Source of the DNA: Gammaproteobacteria bacterium
Lineage (GTDB): Bacteria > Pseudomonadota > Gammaproteobacteria > Acidiferrobacterales > SZUA-150
NCBI GenBank assembly: GCA_029880755.1
Contig: JAOUNW010000053.1
Location: 1 to 13,461 of the forward strand
Length of the DNA stretch: 13,461 nucleotides
Direction: 5' to 3'
Shown piece after piece: positions 7,601 through 13,461 of the stretch; position 1 is the stretch's first letter, and the number at the start of each line of letters is the position of its first letter. The notes beneath the pieces were generated by a model. It had not been told where the DNA came from, searched no databases, and saw only the letters and a list, made by a program, of their open reading frames with translations. The position numbers and the translations under genes were made by a program.

Positions 7601-8574
7601 GCGATACCGGCGGGAGATCCTTGCCACATAATTCTGGCGCCAGTCAGTTCCACTGGAATACTGTTCCCGCTCTTGCCTATAAAAACAGTTTCATATTGAT
7701 CCGGCGCCTCTTTGCCCTGCATGCGATTTTTAAATCGCATCATTACCATATCGTATTCATCCGGATGGACGATATCTCTCGCTGTCGTACCAATAAGCCC
7801 ACCCTTTTCATAGCCGAGTATTTTCTCCATTTGCGGGTTAGCAAACACATGGATACCACTCTGGTTAACTACAATTCCATCCTTTGAATTCTCGGCCAGT
7901 GAGCGAAGACTCTGCTCGCTCTCGATAAGGGCCTGTTCCGCATTCTTAAAACCGGTAACATCCCTGATTGAGACCAGCCGGACTGCCTTTCCGTCATGAG
8001 TAATGGATTTCGCGCAAACATGAATGGTGACTCTTACACCGTCCTTTCTTAAAGCAAATGCCTGGTACTCTGATTCGTCACCCGTAAGCATTCGTTGCTG
8101 TACTTCAGCACGTGATTCCGGCGCAACAAAATCAAGAATTGGCCTGCCAATTAACTCGTCAATTCTGTAGCCTGAAAGGGTCTCAATGGCCGGATTAGCG
8201 TCTGTAATAATTCCATTTTCGTGAAATATAATGCCCTCAAAAGTGGCATTCAGGAATTTCTCCAAACGCTGCTCAACCTGTGATTGTTTATTTCTATATG
8301 GATTATTTCTGTCCGCGCCCCTTCCTGATCCACCATTCATAAATAAGAAAACAGCTATACCGCCGACGGAAGCAAAAAACAGGGATAGCAAGACATTACT
8401 CACAATACGCGACTGAAAGTCTTCCTTTGACCTGTTTATTTCGATAGATGTGTCAGAGTTAGGTGGTGATAGTACATCGCTACTCCCATTAATAGCGCCA
8501 GGAAGAAAAAAGAACCAGATGAAAATTCCGGAAACGAAAGTTATTTTTAGTAATTTTCTGGATTGGCGTTGCAT
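4633..8574 (-). CDS. Hybrid sensor histidine kinase: 2 TM, five PAS (one FixL-like), GAF, HisKA, HATPase, REC
   Basis: Membrane-anchored hybrid kinase of 1313 residues. Hydrophobic segments lie at about 9-28 and 60-79, with a short loop between them. Five PAS domains follow at about 103-212, 217-335, 362-480, 488-608 and 615-737, several ending in the DITERK linker motif. A GAF domain (about 745-915) comes next. HisKA has phospho-acceptor H952 in MSHELRTPLN. HATPase has N1070, DSGRGIP (1099-1105) and GTGIGL (1128-1133). The C-terminal receiver has E1200/D1201, D1245 and K1297. All catalytic residues are present. PAS4 carries RSRHDGY and IIGIGR, the proximal-His and distal-Arg signature of FixL (H549, R569), so it is a candidate haem gas sensor. 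The other PAS ligands are unknown. The ATG at 8574 has only a weak GGGA upstream. The HD-GYP regulator gene follows after 58 bases and is the likely partner. Confidence 0.95.
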   Translation of the reverse strand: MQRQSRKLLKITFVSGIFIWFFFLPGAINGSSDVLSPPNSDTSIEINRSKEDFQSRIVSNVLLSLFFASVGGIAVFLFMNGGSGRGADRNNPYRNKQSQVEQRLEKFLNATFEGIIFHENGIITDANPAIETLSGYRIDELIGRPILDFVAPESRAEVQQRMLTGDESEYQAFALRKDGVRVTIHVCAKSITHDGKAVRLVSIRDVTGFKNAEQALIESEQSLRSLAENSKDGIVVNQSGIHVFANPQMEKILGYEKGGLIGTTARDIVHPDEYDMVMMRFKNRMQGKEAPDQYETVFIGKSGNSIPVELTGARIMWQGSPAGIASVREISARKEMEAQLEAARYALEEEVKKRTLELQRSQDRMAFLLGSSPVVIYTCEPGGDYAATFVSENVIDLFGYRAEEFIEDPGFWVSGIHPDDVSRVLEDLTNLFKRDRHAHEYRFRRPDGSYLWVRDELKLVRDQKGEPVEIIGYWVDITAAKEAESNLQESEIRQRTVLSSMVDGLITIDDHAVIESINEAGEKMFGYTAGELIGRNVSILMPEPHRSRHDGYLKNYLASGQARIIGIGREVEGCKKDGSVFPIDLAINEMHVGGRRLFAGFVRDITERKKAELALQESESRLVHSQLFANIGTWDWSIDTGTLYWSERIGPLFGYHDVVPETTYDNFLAAVHSDDRQAVSDAVNACVNEGEEYNIEHRVVWQDGTVHWVLERGDVVRDRQGRPVRMLGVVQDITERKLLETRLDNQTRLLALLHAGVTDYVSSSEFINVVSFLLDGLLNLTDSEYGFTGEILQDPDGSLYLKTHTITDISWDDASSSFYENYAPHGMEFRNLNTLFGRVIDTGKIVISNDPKNDPYRGGIPEGHPPLNSFLGVPVYYGNEMIGIYGLANRPQGYDQQLVDFLKPFNATYGTLIHTMRMIAIEEKTRQELEFSREEAQRANKAKSSFLSSMSHELRTPLNAVLGFAQLLRADSNIGADQKENVEEIIGAGRHLLNLINDVLDLAKIETGHLELSIESLDVAITIEETLNLIKPLIRTRDIHVTAYYHHCKDARVLADNTRLKQVLLNLLSNAIKYSEKGGLVTLGCELLNNDRIRFNVQDSGRGIPLDKQTGLFEPFNRLGEEMGAIEGTGIGLVISKNIIEAMSGTIGFSSEQGKGSNFWFELPADKQAGDIVVAEGETEDSEDIYPKHIQQKRYALYIEDNPANLRLVEQLLEKRPHIQLLSTMEADMGFRLAATYKPDIILLDINLPGTNGFELLKQFREYKSTESTPVIAVSANAMPEDIERGLAAGFTNYITKPIEIQGFLKIIDSVIR

Positions 8575-8647
8575 GAGATCCCGCTACTGCTTGTAGTTCG
8601 GAAGTTAACGGTGGGTAAGTCTATTGACGGGATTCGGTAGACACTAC

Positions 8648-8682
8648 TTTTGTTGCCTGCTAACAGCGTGCCTGCAACAAAA
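8648..8682. repeat. 9-bp inverted repeat upstream of the hybrid kinase gene
   Basis: TTTTGTTGC (8648-8656) and GCAACAAAA (8674-8682) are perfectly complementary and separated by 17 bases. The element lies between the Rrf2-like gene stop and the kinase start, about 75-108 bases before the kinase ATG. It could be a two-half-site operator or an RNA stem-loop. No U-tract follows on the minus strand, so it is a poor intrinsic terminator. Confidence 0.4.
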
Positions 8683-8716
8683 AATCCGGTATTCTACTAA
8701 ACCCCGTTATCAACAA

Positions 8717-9175
8717 TCAGACCATTGCGATCTCTTTAGAAGCAGACTTTTCCGAAATATCACTTTTGAGCTTGGCATACTTTTTAACGCAGTCTGCCAA
8801 AGAGATCTGACCCATAAAGTCATAGAGATCATTGCTTAGTTCAGCCCACATATCATGTACCGGACTTCGTTCGCTGTGATAGAGCGTCGCCAAACTCTCC
8901 GGGTTTCGGGCCGCTTCCTTGCCATCAATTGCCATGACAATATCTGCAACGGATATGTCTTCCAAGGGTCTCGCCAAACAGTAACCCCCGCCCGGCCCTC
9001 TAACTCCCTCTACCAATCCTTCCGCGCGTAACTTGGCAAAAATCTGCTCGAGATAAGACAGGGATATTCCCTGGTCATAGGTTAGCTGGGTCAAGGTCAT
9101 TGGCCCCTTCTTGCTATTGAGCGCAAGGTTCATCATCGCAGTAATGGCAAATCGGCCTTTTCTGGATAGTCTCAT
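8717..9175 (-). CDS. Rrf2/IscR-like transcriptional regulator lacking the Fe-S cysteines
   Basis: This 152-residue Rrf2-family winged-helix regulator resembles IscR closely. MRLSRKGRFAITAM, LALN, GISLSYLEQIFAKLR and VRGPGGGY all match the IscR DNA-binding domain and align without gaps. In E. coli IscR the [2Fe-2S] cluster is held by C92, C98, C104 and H107 (from memory). Here positions 92, 98 and 104 are Pro, Leu and Ser, whereas H107 and W110 remain. The only cysteines are C66 and C129. The protein probably cannot hold an IscR-type cluster and may act as a constitutive regulator or sense something else. RBS AGAGGA lies eight bases before the ATG. A TATAAA at 9203-9208 could be a -10, though no well-spaced -35 is evident. 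It lies 62 bases after the HTH-receiver gene in the same direction. No isc genes are adjacent. Confidence 0.9.
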   Translation of the reverse strand: MRLSRKGRFAITAMMNLALNSKKGPMTLTQLTYDQGISLSYLEQIFAKLRAEGLVEGVRGPGGGYCLARPLEDISVADIVMAIDGKEAARNPESLATLYHSERSPVHDMWAELSNDLYDFMGQISLADCVKKYAKLKSDISEKSASKEIAMV

Positions 9176-9237
9176 AACAGCGTCCTCTCTACTAAAACTC
9201 GGTTTATAAAATTAGCGGCGATATTCAACATCATGAA

Positions 9238-9828
9238 TTAAACCTGCTGAACCAATTTGATGCCCAGGCGTTGTCGAATATCGGGTTCCAACTCTTTAAA
9301 ATTGACAGGCTTTTGCTTGATCTCAATCTCAGAAGGCAATCCGCCATTCTCAGATATTTCGGCGTGCGACAATCCGGTGACTACCATGAGCTGCATATCC
9401 TGCAATCCATTACCTGAATGCAGCGCCTTGATCATCTGAAAACCATCCATACCCGGCATGGACAGATCTGTAATCACTAACCGAGGGCTATGCTGCCCAA
9501 TCCGGATCAGCCCCTCAAAGCCGTTGGCGGCTACAAGCAATCGCGCCGGTAACTGCCACAGTTGAAAATAGCGCTCATAGAGCCTGCGCATTTCGGCGTT
9601 GTCTTCGACGACCAGGACGACCGGAGTACCATCTCCTGCCGTCAGACCCGATGCCTGTTGCTGTTGCTTCAGGATACGATCCACCGAACGTCGGCTGATG
9701 CGCCGGTGTCCACCTGCCGTTTTCCAGGCCTGCAATACATCGTTCTCTACCCAGAGCTGTACGGTACGCAGGGACACTCCCAGCAGTTCGGCTGCCTCGC
9801 GGCTGGTAACGAATGCGTCAGCTGCCAC
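9238..9828 (-). CDS. Response regulator with N-terminal excisionase/BldC-like HTH and C-terminal receiver
   Basis: This 196-residue protein has reversed domain order for a response regulator. The DNA-binding domain comes first (about 5-55: TSREAAELLGVSLRTVQLWV, GGHRRISRRSVDRIL). A Gln-rich linker (55-58) follows, then a receiver domain (about 69-190). The receiver has the acidic pair E75/D76, phospho-acceptor D121 in ITDLSMPGMDGF, T151 and K173 in KQKP, so it should be phosphorylatable. No kinase is adjacent except the hybrid kinase downstream. The start is a GTG, with GGGA seven bases upstream, and I see no in-frame ATG that keeps the HTH intact. A predicted promoter and a 9-bp direct-repeat array sit just upstream, suggesting autoregulation. 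The HTH closely resembles that of the partial gene at 1-225. Regulatory targets are unknown. Confidence 0.92.
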   Translation of the reverse strand: MAADAFVTSREAAELLGVSLRTVQLWVENDVLQAWKTAGGHRRISRRSVDRILKQQQQASGLTAGDGTPVVLVVEDNAEMRRLYERYFQLWQLPARLLVAANGFEGLIRIGQHSPRLVITDLSMPGMDGFQMIKALHSGNGLQDMQLMVVTGLSHAEISENGGLPSEIEIKQKPVNFKELEPDIRQRLGIKLVQQV

Positions 9829-9871
9829 TGCTGATCCCGATCGATGAGAACAAAGCCTCTATTGCAGACAC

Positions 9872-9907
9872 GATCATTTTTTCTATATTTATCATTTTTA
9901 TCATTTT
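9872..9907. repeat. 9-bp direct-repeat array (WATCRTTTT type), candidate operator
   Basis: On the plus strand TATCATTTT occurs twice in exact tandem (9890-9898, 9899-9907). A third unit GATCATTTT (9872-9880) is in the same phase, with a degenerate unit between (9881-9889). The array covers the predicted -10, spacer and part of the -35 of the HTH-receiver gene promoter, a position typical of repression. The units resemble the tandem pair at 3183-3200. AT-rich composition raises the chance of coincidence, but the exact phasing in two places argues against it. Confidence 0.55.
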
Positions 9908-9910
9908 CAA
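9882..9910 (-). promoter_or_regulatory. Predicted sigma-70 promoter of the HTH-receiver gene
   Basis: On the minus strand -35 TTGAAA (9905-9910), a 17-base spacer and -10 TATAGA (9882-9887) match the consensus at five and four of six positions. It lies about 55-80 bases before the GTG start and is almost fully overlapped by the repeat array. Confidence 0.5.
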
Positions 9911-10008
9911 ATTATGCGAGAGCACATTTTGCAAATCAAGCAATAACACAAAAAATACCCTTACAATCCAAAAATACTTATTAATTCAACAAGATAAGAG
10001 TTAATCAT

Positions 10009-10020
10009 GGGCGATTGCCC
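10009..10020. repeat. Small GC hairpin downstream of tyrS
   Basis: GGGC and GCCC flank a four-base loop, about 25 bases after the tyrS stop on the minus strand. There is no U-tract, so it is at most an accessory part of the tyrS transcript end. Confidence 0.25.
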
Positions 10021-10021
10021 T

Positions 10022-10047
10022 AGGAAAATGAATCCGTGGTACGGATT
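10022..10047 (-). terminator. Probable intrinsic terminator of tyrS
   Basis: On the minus strand AATCCGT-ACC-ACGGATT (10047 down to 10031) forms a perfect 7-bp stem starting in the tyrS stop codon. It is followed by a T-rich tail, CATTTTCC. The U-tract is short, so strength is uncertain. Confidence 0.55.
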
Positions 10048-11246
10048 TATACTACCGTGACTTTGGCAAATCGGCGCTTCCCCACCTGATAGACATGAGC
10101 TGCTCCTGCCCGGATTTCAGTTTTAGGCTCAACCAGGCGCTCTCCATCGATTCGAACCGCTCCCTGTTTAATCATCCGCAAGGCTTCGGAGGTGGTGCCG
10201 GTCAATCCAGCCTGTTTCAGCAAATTGGCAATGGGCAGGCTTCCCGCCTGAGCAGGAATTTCCAGCTCCAACATATCCTCCGGCATTTCCCCTTGTTGAA
10301 AGCGGGCAACAAAATTCTCCTGGGCGTGTTGCGCCTGGGCGCTACTATGAAAACGGGCCACAATTTCCTTACCCAGCTCAAATTTGATGTCCCTCGGGTT
10401 AGCCCCCTGCGCCACATCCTTTTTCCACTTTTGAATCCTGTCCATGGGCTGAAAACTCAGCAACTCAAAATAGCGCCACATTAGGTCATCGGTAATAGAC
10501 ATGATTTTTCCAAATTGCTCATCCGGCGACTCATTAATTCCGATATAGTTTCCCAAAGACTTCGACATTTTGTTGACACCGTCGATACCTTCGAGAATGG
10601 GTACTGTCATCACCACCTGGGGTTTTTGACCATAATTCTTCTGTAATTCCCGGCCCACGAGCATATTAAATTTCTGGTCAGTACCGCCGAGTTCAATATC
10701 CGCTTTCATGGCTACCGAGTCATACCCCTGCACCAGCGGGTACAGGAACTCGTGGATGGCGATAGGCTGGCCGCCGGTATAACGCTTATGAAAATCATCG
10801 CGTTCGAGCATACGCGCAACAGTATATTTGGCCGCCAGCTGTATCAACCCCGTGGAGCCCAACTCATTCATCCAGCTGGAATTGAACATCACCAGGGTCC
10901 TTTCCGGGTCAAGGATCTTGTAGATCTGGCTCTCATAGGTACGGGCATTTTCAATGACATCGTCACGGGTCAGTGGCGGCCGGGTGCTATTTTTGCCTGT
11001 GGGATCACCGATCATTCCGGTGAAGTCGCCGATGAGAAACAATACTTCGTGTCCCAATTGCTGGAAGTGGTGCAGCTTATTAATAAGTACCGTGTGCCCC
11101 AGATGCAGATCGGGCGCAGTAGGATCGAATCCGGCTTTGACACGCAAAGGTTTGCCGGTCTTCAATCGTTCCACCAGATCTCCTTCCAGTAGAATTTCCT
11201 CTGTTCCCCGGCTCAGGTATTGCAGCTTCTCTTTGATATCGGTCAT
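10047..11246 (-). CDS. tyrS: Tyrosyl-tRNA synthetase
   Basis: Class I aminoacyl-tRNA synthetase of 399 residues that attaches tyrosine to tRNA-Tyr using ATP. The catalytic domain has the HIGH-type motif HLGH (48-51) in FDPTAPDLHLGH and the KMSKS loop at 226-230. GGTDQKFN (187-194) belongs to the active site. An S4 RNA-binding domain fills the C-terminus (about 333-399). The motif spelling and length of about 400 fit the TyrZ-like subgroup found in Pseudomonas and many other bacteria. The ATG at 11246 is the natural start for the family, though no good Shine-Dalgarno precedes it. A divergent MepM-like peptidase gene starts 238 bases away; I recall a tyrosyl-tRNA synthetase next to an M23 peptidase gene in Pseudomonas as well. 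It is the boundary between the housekeeping segment and the signalling block. Confidence 0.98.
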   Translation of the reverse strand: MTDIKEKLQYLSRGTEEILLEGDLVERLKTGKPLRVKAGFDPTAPDLHLGHTVLINKLHHFQQLGHEVLFLIGDFTGMIGDPTGKNSTRPPLTRDDVIENARTYESQIYKILDPERTLVMFNSSWMNELGSTGLIQLAAKYTVARMLERDDFHKRYTGGQPIAIHEFLYPLVQGYDSVAMKADIELGGTDQKFNMLVGRELQKNYGQKPQVVMTVPILEGIDGVNKMSKSLGNYIGINESPDEQFGKIMSITDDLMWRYFELLSFQPMDRIQKWKKDVAQGANPRDIKFELGKEIVARFHSSAQAQHAQENFVARFQQGEMPEDMLELEIPAQAGSLPIANLLKQAGLTGTTSEALRMIKQGAVRIDGERLVEPKTEIRAGAAHVYQVGKRRFAKVTVV

Positions 11247-11484
11247 GATTATGGGCTGTTAGCGTCACATGAAAATCGGTCGAAGGTTATCACAAGGATG
11301 CTGATTTCGACACGATGCCGCCATACCGCCGCTTAACCCGAGAGCACAGTCATCGCCGCTCAGGCAACCGGCACAAACAACATCAATTTTTCATAGGCAA
11401 AAACAAAAATATTCGCTAGACTTAAGCTGTTACATTAAATAACCAGCATTATCTTATTGAATAAAAACGCATAAGGATAAGCCG
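11247..11484. other. Divergent intergenic region between tyrS and the M23 peptidase gene
   Basis: This 238-bp region must hold promoters for both divergent genes. The half next to the peptidase gene is AT-rich, with several weak -10-like hexamers (for example CATTAT near 11448). No pair with good spacing stands out on either strand. Confidence 0.4.
11473..11477 (+). promoter_or_regulatory. Ribosome binding site supporting a TTG start
   Basis: AAGGA lies seven bases before the TTG at 11485. The next in-frame ATG falls inside the membrane segment, so this site decides the start. Confidence 0.6.
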
Positions 11485-12921
11485 TTGGTAAGACAAATTG
11501 AGCCGTTTCGTCAGAAGTACACGGAACCAAAAAAACACGAAAAACGAGGCGTCTGGTGGCTGGGCCTGGCTATGGTGGTCACCACCATGGCCATTGCATC
11601 AATTCACCATGAACCCGAACTCTCTGCTCCCGTAACCGCTGAGGTTAACGAGCAGTCCCTGACTCAATCTGGTACAGCACAATTTTCCGCTGATAATCCA
11701 GAGCCTGATAGATCGTCCCAGGAAACCGATCAGATCCGGCCCATGTCGTTCCAGCAGGGAAAAATCGAACCAGCCCCACCAACAGACGCACAAACGGATA
11801 TCGCTATTGATGCCACTGATGCAGCTTATTGGAAAAAGGTAAGCGTAAAACGTGGTGACAGCCTGGCGGCGATTTTGTACCGGGAACAAATCCTGGAGCA
11901 GGACATTAACGATATTATTCTGCTTAAATCAAAAGCATTGCGAAATCTCTACCCAAGACAGGTGATCCATCTTCGGGTTTCGCAGGACAAACGTCTATTG
12001 GAAGCCAAAACGGATTTATCACTGACCGAGACACTACATGTATTCCGAGAAGCCGGCGTCTACCAGCTAAACCACCAAACTGTGGAGCTCGAAACTCGCA
12101 TCGCCTATGCCAGTGGCGAAATAAAACACTCGCTATTTCTGTCAGGTCAAAAAGCCGGGTTGGGCGATGCCCTTATTATGGAGATGGCGGAAATATTTGC
12201 CTGGGATATTGATTTTGCCCTCGACATCCGGGACGGCGACCGCTTTACGGTTGCCTATGAAGAAAAATACCGATACGGTGAAAAAGTCGGAAACGGCATT
12301 ATCGTCGCGGCGGAATTTGTTAATGGCGGGACGGTACATCGCTCTATTGCCCATCGCGATCAGTCTGGTACGGTACGGTACTACACACCGGAAGGTGATA
12401 GCATGCGCAGGGCATTCTTGAAAACGCCGGTAAAGTTCAGCCGCATCAGCTCCCGCTTTACAGGCAAGCGTTATCACCCGGTTCTGAAACGTTGGCGCGC
12501 CCACCAGGGCGTCGACTATTCCGCGCCCACCGGCACACCGATCAGGGCGACAGCCCAGGGAAAGATTATTTTCAAGGGTCGCAAAGGGGGCTACGGAAAC
12601 ACTATCATTGTCAAACATGGCGGCAGTTACAGTACGCTTTATGCCCACATGTCGCGATTTGCCGGCGGCATGCGTTCGGGAAAAACTGTCGAGCAAGGAC
12701 AGGTCATTGGTTATGTCGGGAAAACCGGATTAGCTACCGGACCACATCTGCATTATGAATTCCGTGTCCGGGACGTTCACCGCAATCCCCTGACGTTCAA
12801 ATTCCCCAAGGCGGAATCGATCCCGGCAGAACATAAAACCGTATTTCTGCAGCAGGCTCAGTTCTGGACGGAGCAGCTTGAAATTGCCGCAAACAAAACC
12901 CAGGTGGCCGGCAATCTATAA
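11485..12921 (+). CDS. mepM: M23 family peptidoglycan DD-metalloendopeptidase (MepM-like)
   Basis: Membrane-anchored envelope peptidase of 478 residues, predicted to cut peptide cross-links in peptidoglycan during wall growth. A short cytoplasmic N-terminus is followed by one TM segment (about 23-40), a low-complexity periplasmic linker and a LysM/OapA-like domain (about 116-165, VKRGDSLAAILYRE). An intermediate domain leads to the M23/LytM domain (about 315-440). Zinc ligands H340 and D344 (HQGVD) and H423, with catalytic H388 (LYAHMS) and H421 in HLHYEF, are all present, so it should be active. This matches the MepM/YebA architecture of E. coli and the peptidase next to a tyrosyl-tRNA synthetase gene in Pseudomonas (from memory). 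The start is a TTG. In Pseudomonas anmK and erpA follow; here a different gene comes next. The symbol is assigned by architecture and context. Confidence 0.93.
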   Translation: MVRQIEPFRQKYTEPKKHEKRGVWWLGLAMVVTTMAIASIHHEPELSAPVTAEVNEQSLTQSGTAQFSADNPEPDRSSQETDQIRPMSFQQGKIEPAPPTDAQTDIAIDATDAAYWKKVSVKRGDSLAAILYREQILEQDINDIILLKSKALRNLYPRQVIHLRVSQDKRLLEAKTDLSLTETLHVFREAGVYQLNHQTVELETRIAYASGEIKHSLFLSGQKAGLGDALIMEMAEIFAWDIDFALDIRDGDRFTVAYEEKYRYGEKVGNGIIVAAEFVNGGTVHRSIAHRDQSGTVRYYTPEGDSMRRAFLKTPVKFSRISSRFTGKRYHPVLKRWRAHQGVDYSAPTGTPIRATAQGKIIFKGRKGGYGNTIIVKHGGSYSTLYAHMSRFAGGMRSGKTVEQGQVIGYVGKTGLATGPHLHYEFRVRDVHRNPLTFKFPKAESIPAEHKTVFLQQAQFWTEQLEIAANKTQVAGNL

Positions 12922-12934
12922 TCCGGAAAGGATT
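12920..12934 (+). repeat. Weak hairpin at the end of the peptidase gene
   Basis: AATCC and GGATT pair around a GGAAA loop, beginning in the stop codon. The stem is only 5 bp and no U-tract follows, so read-through into the next gene is likely. Confidence 0.25.
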
Positions 12935-12989
12935 AGGCTTTATCGATCTATCTGGTATTAAGGCAAGCTGTTACTGGAATGGCGCACCG

Positions 12990-13461
12990 ATGAAATCTTG
13001 TTGTCTGCCGAAATTTACTCTTCTTGCCTCCCTGTTTTTTTCTGCATCCGCGCAAAGCGATGATTCTGCGCCCGCGCCAATAAGTGTCACCACTAACATG
13101 AGTACGCTGCGTTTTAGCTTTGAACAACTGACACTGCCACAAAATGAATCACTAGGCTTGGTCGGTGGCAGTTATTTATCGCAAATTGATTCCCACGGCT
13201 ATGTCGGCGTAAGTATATACAGCGCCATCACGGGTGAGCGCGGCGGCTTTTTTACCGGCGGACTGGTGGCCGGTCTTGAATTACCTGTCAGCTCAACTAT
13301 TGCTCTCGACGGCGGAGTATTCATTGGAGGAGGTGGTGGTGGCAGCGCGCCACAGGGCGGAGGTCTGATGTTAAGACCACACGCCGGTGTACTCTATAAT
13401 TTTAATTCCTATTCGCTTGGCGCCAATTTCTCGCGCGTCTATTTCCCCAACGGCGATATTG
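12990..13461 (+). CDS. Exported glycine-rich protein, possibly outer-membrane beta-barrel (cut by window edge)
   Basis: This plus-strand gene has no stop before the right edge; 157 codons are visible. The N-terminus is a good Sec signal peptide (KSCCLPKFTLLASLFFSASA) with a likely cut after A21. The two cysteines are too early for a lipobox. The mature part has alternating polar and hydrophobic stretches with many Gly and aromatic residues (GYVGVSIYSAI, GVLYNFNSYSLGANFSRVYF). A run of six glycines lies at 113-118, with GGG again at 123-125. This pattern suggests beta-strands of an outer-membrane or surface protein, but I do not recognise a family. The start has only a weak upstream GGAA, and no in-frame alternative upstream was found. 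It follows the peptidase gene by 68 bases and may be co-transcribed with it. Confidence 0.75.
   Translation, partial: MKSCCLPKFTLLASLFFSASAQSDDSAPAPISVTTNMSTLRFSFEQLTLPQNESLGLVGGSYLSQIDSHGYVGVSIYSAITGERGGFFTGGLVAGLELPVSSTIALDGGVFIGGGGGGSAPQGGGLMLRPHAGVLYNFNSYSLGANFSRVYFPNGDI

Noticed and set aside
9176..9237. IscR type 2-like site upstream of the Rrf2-like gene
   Set aside because: AAACCGAG...TAGAGAGG shows only partial agreement with the recalled consensus, and the conserved YA/TR positions fail.
10752..11192. 146-codon plus-strand open frame inside tyrS
   Set aside because: It is antisense to the catalytic domain of tyrS and its composition mirrors the real frame; no independent evidence.
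12142..12696. 184-codon open frame on the minus strand inside the M23 peptidase gene
   Set aside because: It is antisense to a fully conserved peptidase coding region, has no domain I recognise and no ribosome binding site; it is a frame shadow.
1..13461. CRISPR arrays, insertion sequences, tRNA or rRNA genes
   Set aside because: I saw no spaced repeat array of CRISPR length, no transposase, no terminal inverted repeats and no tRNA-like fold; the excisionase-type HTH alone does not show a prophage.

Overview
The window looks like chromosomal DNA of a gammaproteobacterium. The IscR-like, TyrRS and MepM-like proteins all resemble gammaproteobacterial versions, and tyrS next to a divergent M23 peptidase is an arrangement I recall from Pseudomonas. 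The wealth of PAS kinases, HD-GYP and chemotaxis genes would suit an environmental, possibly Cellvibrio-like, bacterium. This placement is inference; no rRNA or species marker is present.

Left and centre (1-9828): seven consecutive minus-strand genes, nearly all for signal transduction. In transcription order they are: an HTH-receiver response regulator (9238-9828); an Rrf2/IscR-like repressor without the three Fe-S cysteines (8717-9175); a 1313-residue membrane hybrid histidine kinase with five PAS domains, one carrying a FixL-type haem-pocket signature, plus a GAF domain (4633-8574); a REC-HD-GYP response regulator predicted to degrade cyclic di-GMP (3477-4574); a globin-fold protein with tyrosine where the proximal haem histidine should be (2476-3063); a NIT-domain chemoreceptor ending in a CheR/CheB-docking pentapeptide (268-2373); and the start of a second HTH gene closely resembling the first (1-225).

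Right side (10047-13461): a housekeeping segment. tyrS (minus) ends at a probable intrinsic terminator. A divergent envelope peptidase of the MepM type (plus, TTG start) follows, then the first 157 codons of an exported, glycine-rich, barrel-like protein running off the window.

The main observation is that two intergenic regions more than 6 kb apart carry the same kind of operator-like array: 9-bp units of consensus WATCRTTTT repeated head to tail. One overlaps a predicted promoter for the globin-like gene and the other a predicted promoter for the HTH-receiver gene. The HTH type in this cluster (excisionase/BldC-like) belongs to a group known to bind direct repeats cooperatively, so the arrays may be sites for one or both HTH proteins. 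Together with the FixL-like PAS, the globin fold, the cysteine-less IscR homologue and the NIT chemoreceptor, the block could be a gas- or nitrogen-oxide-responsive circuit acting on cyclic di-GMP and motility. The parts are read from sequence; the circuit is hypothesis.
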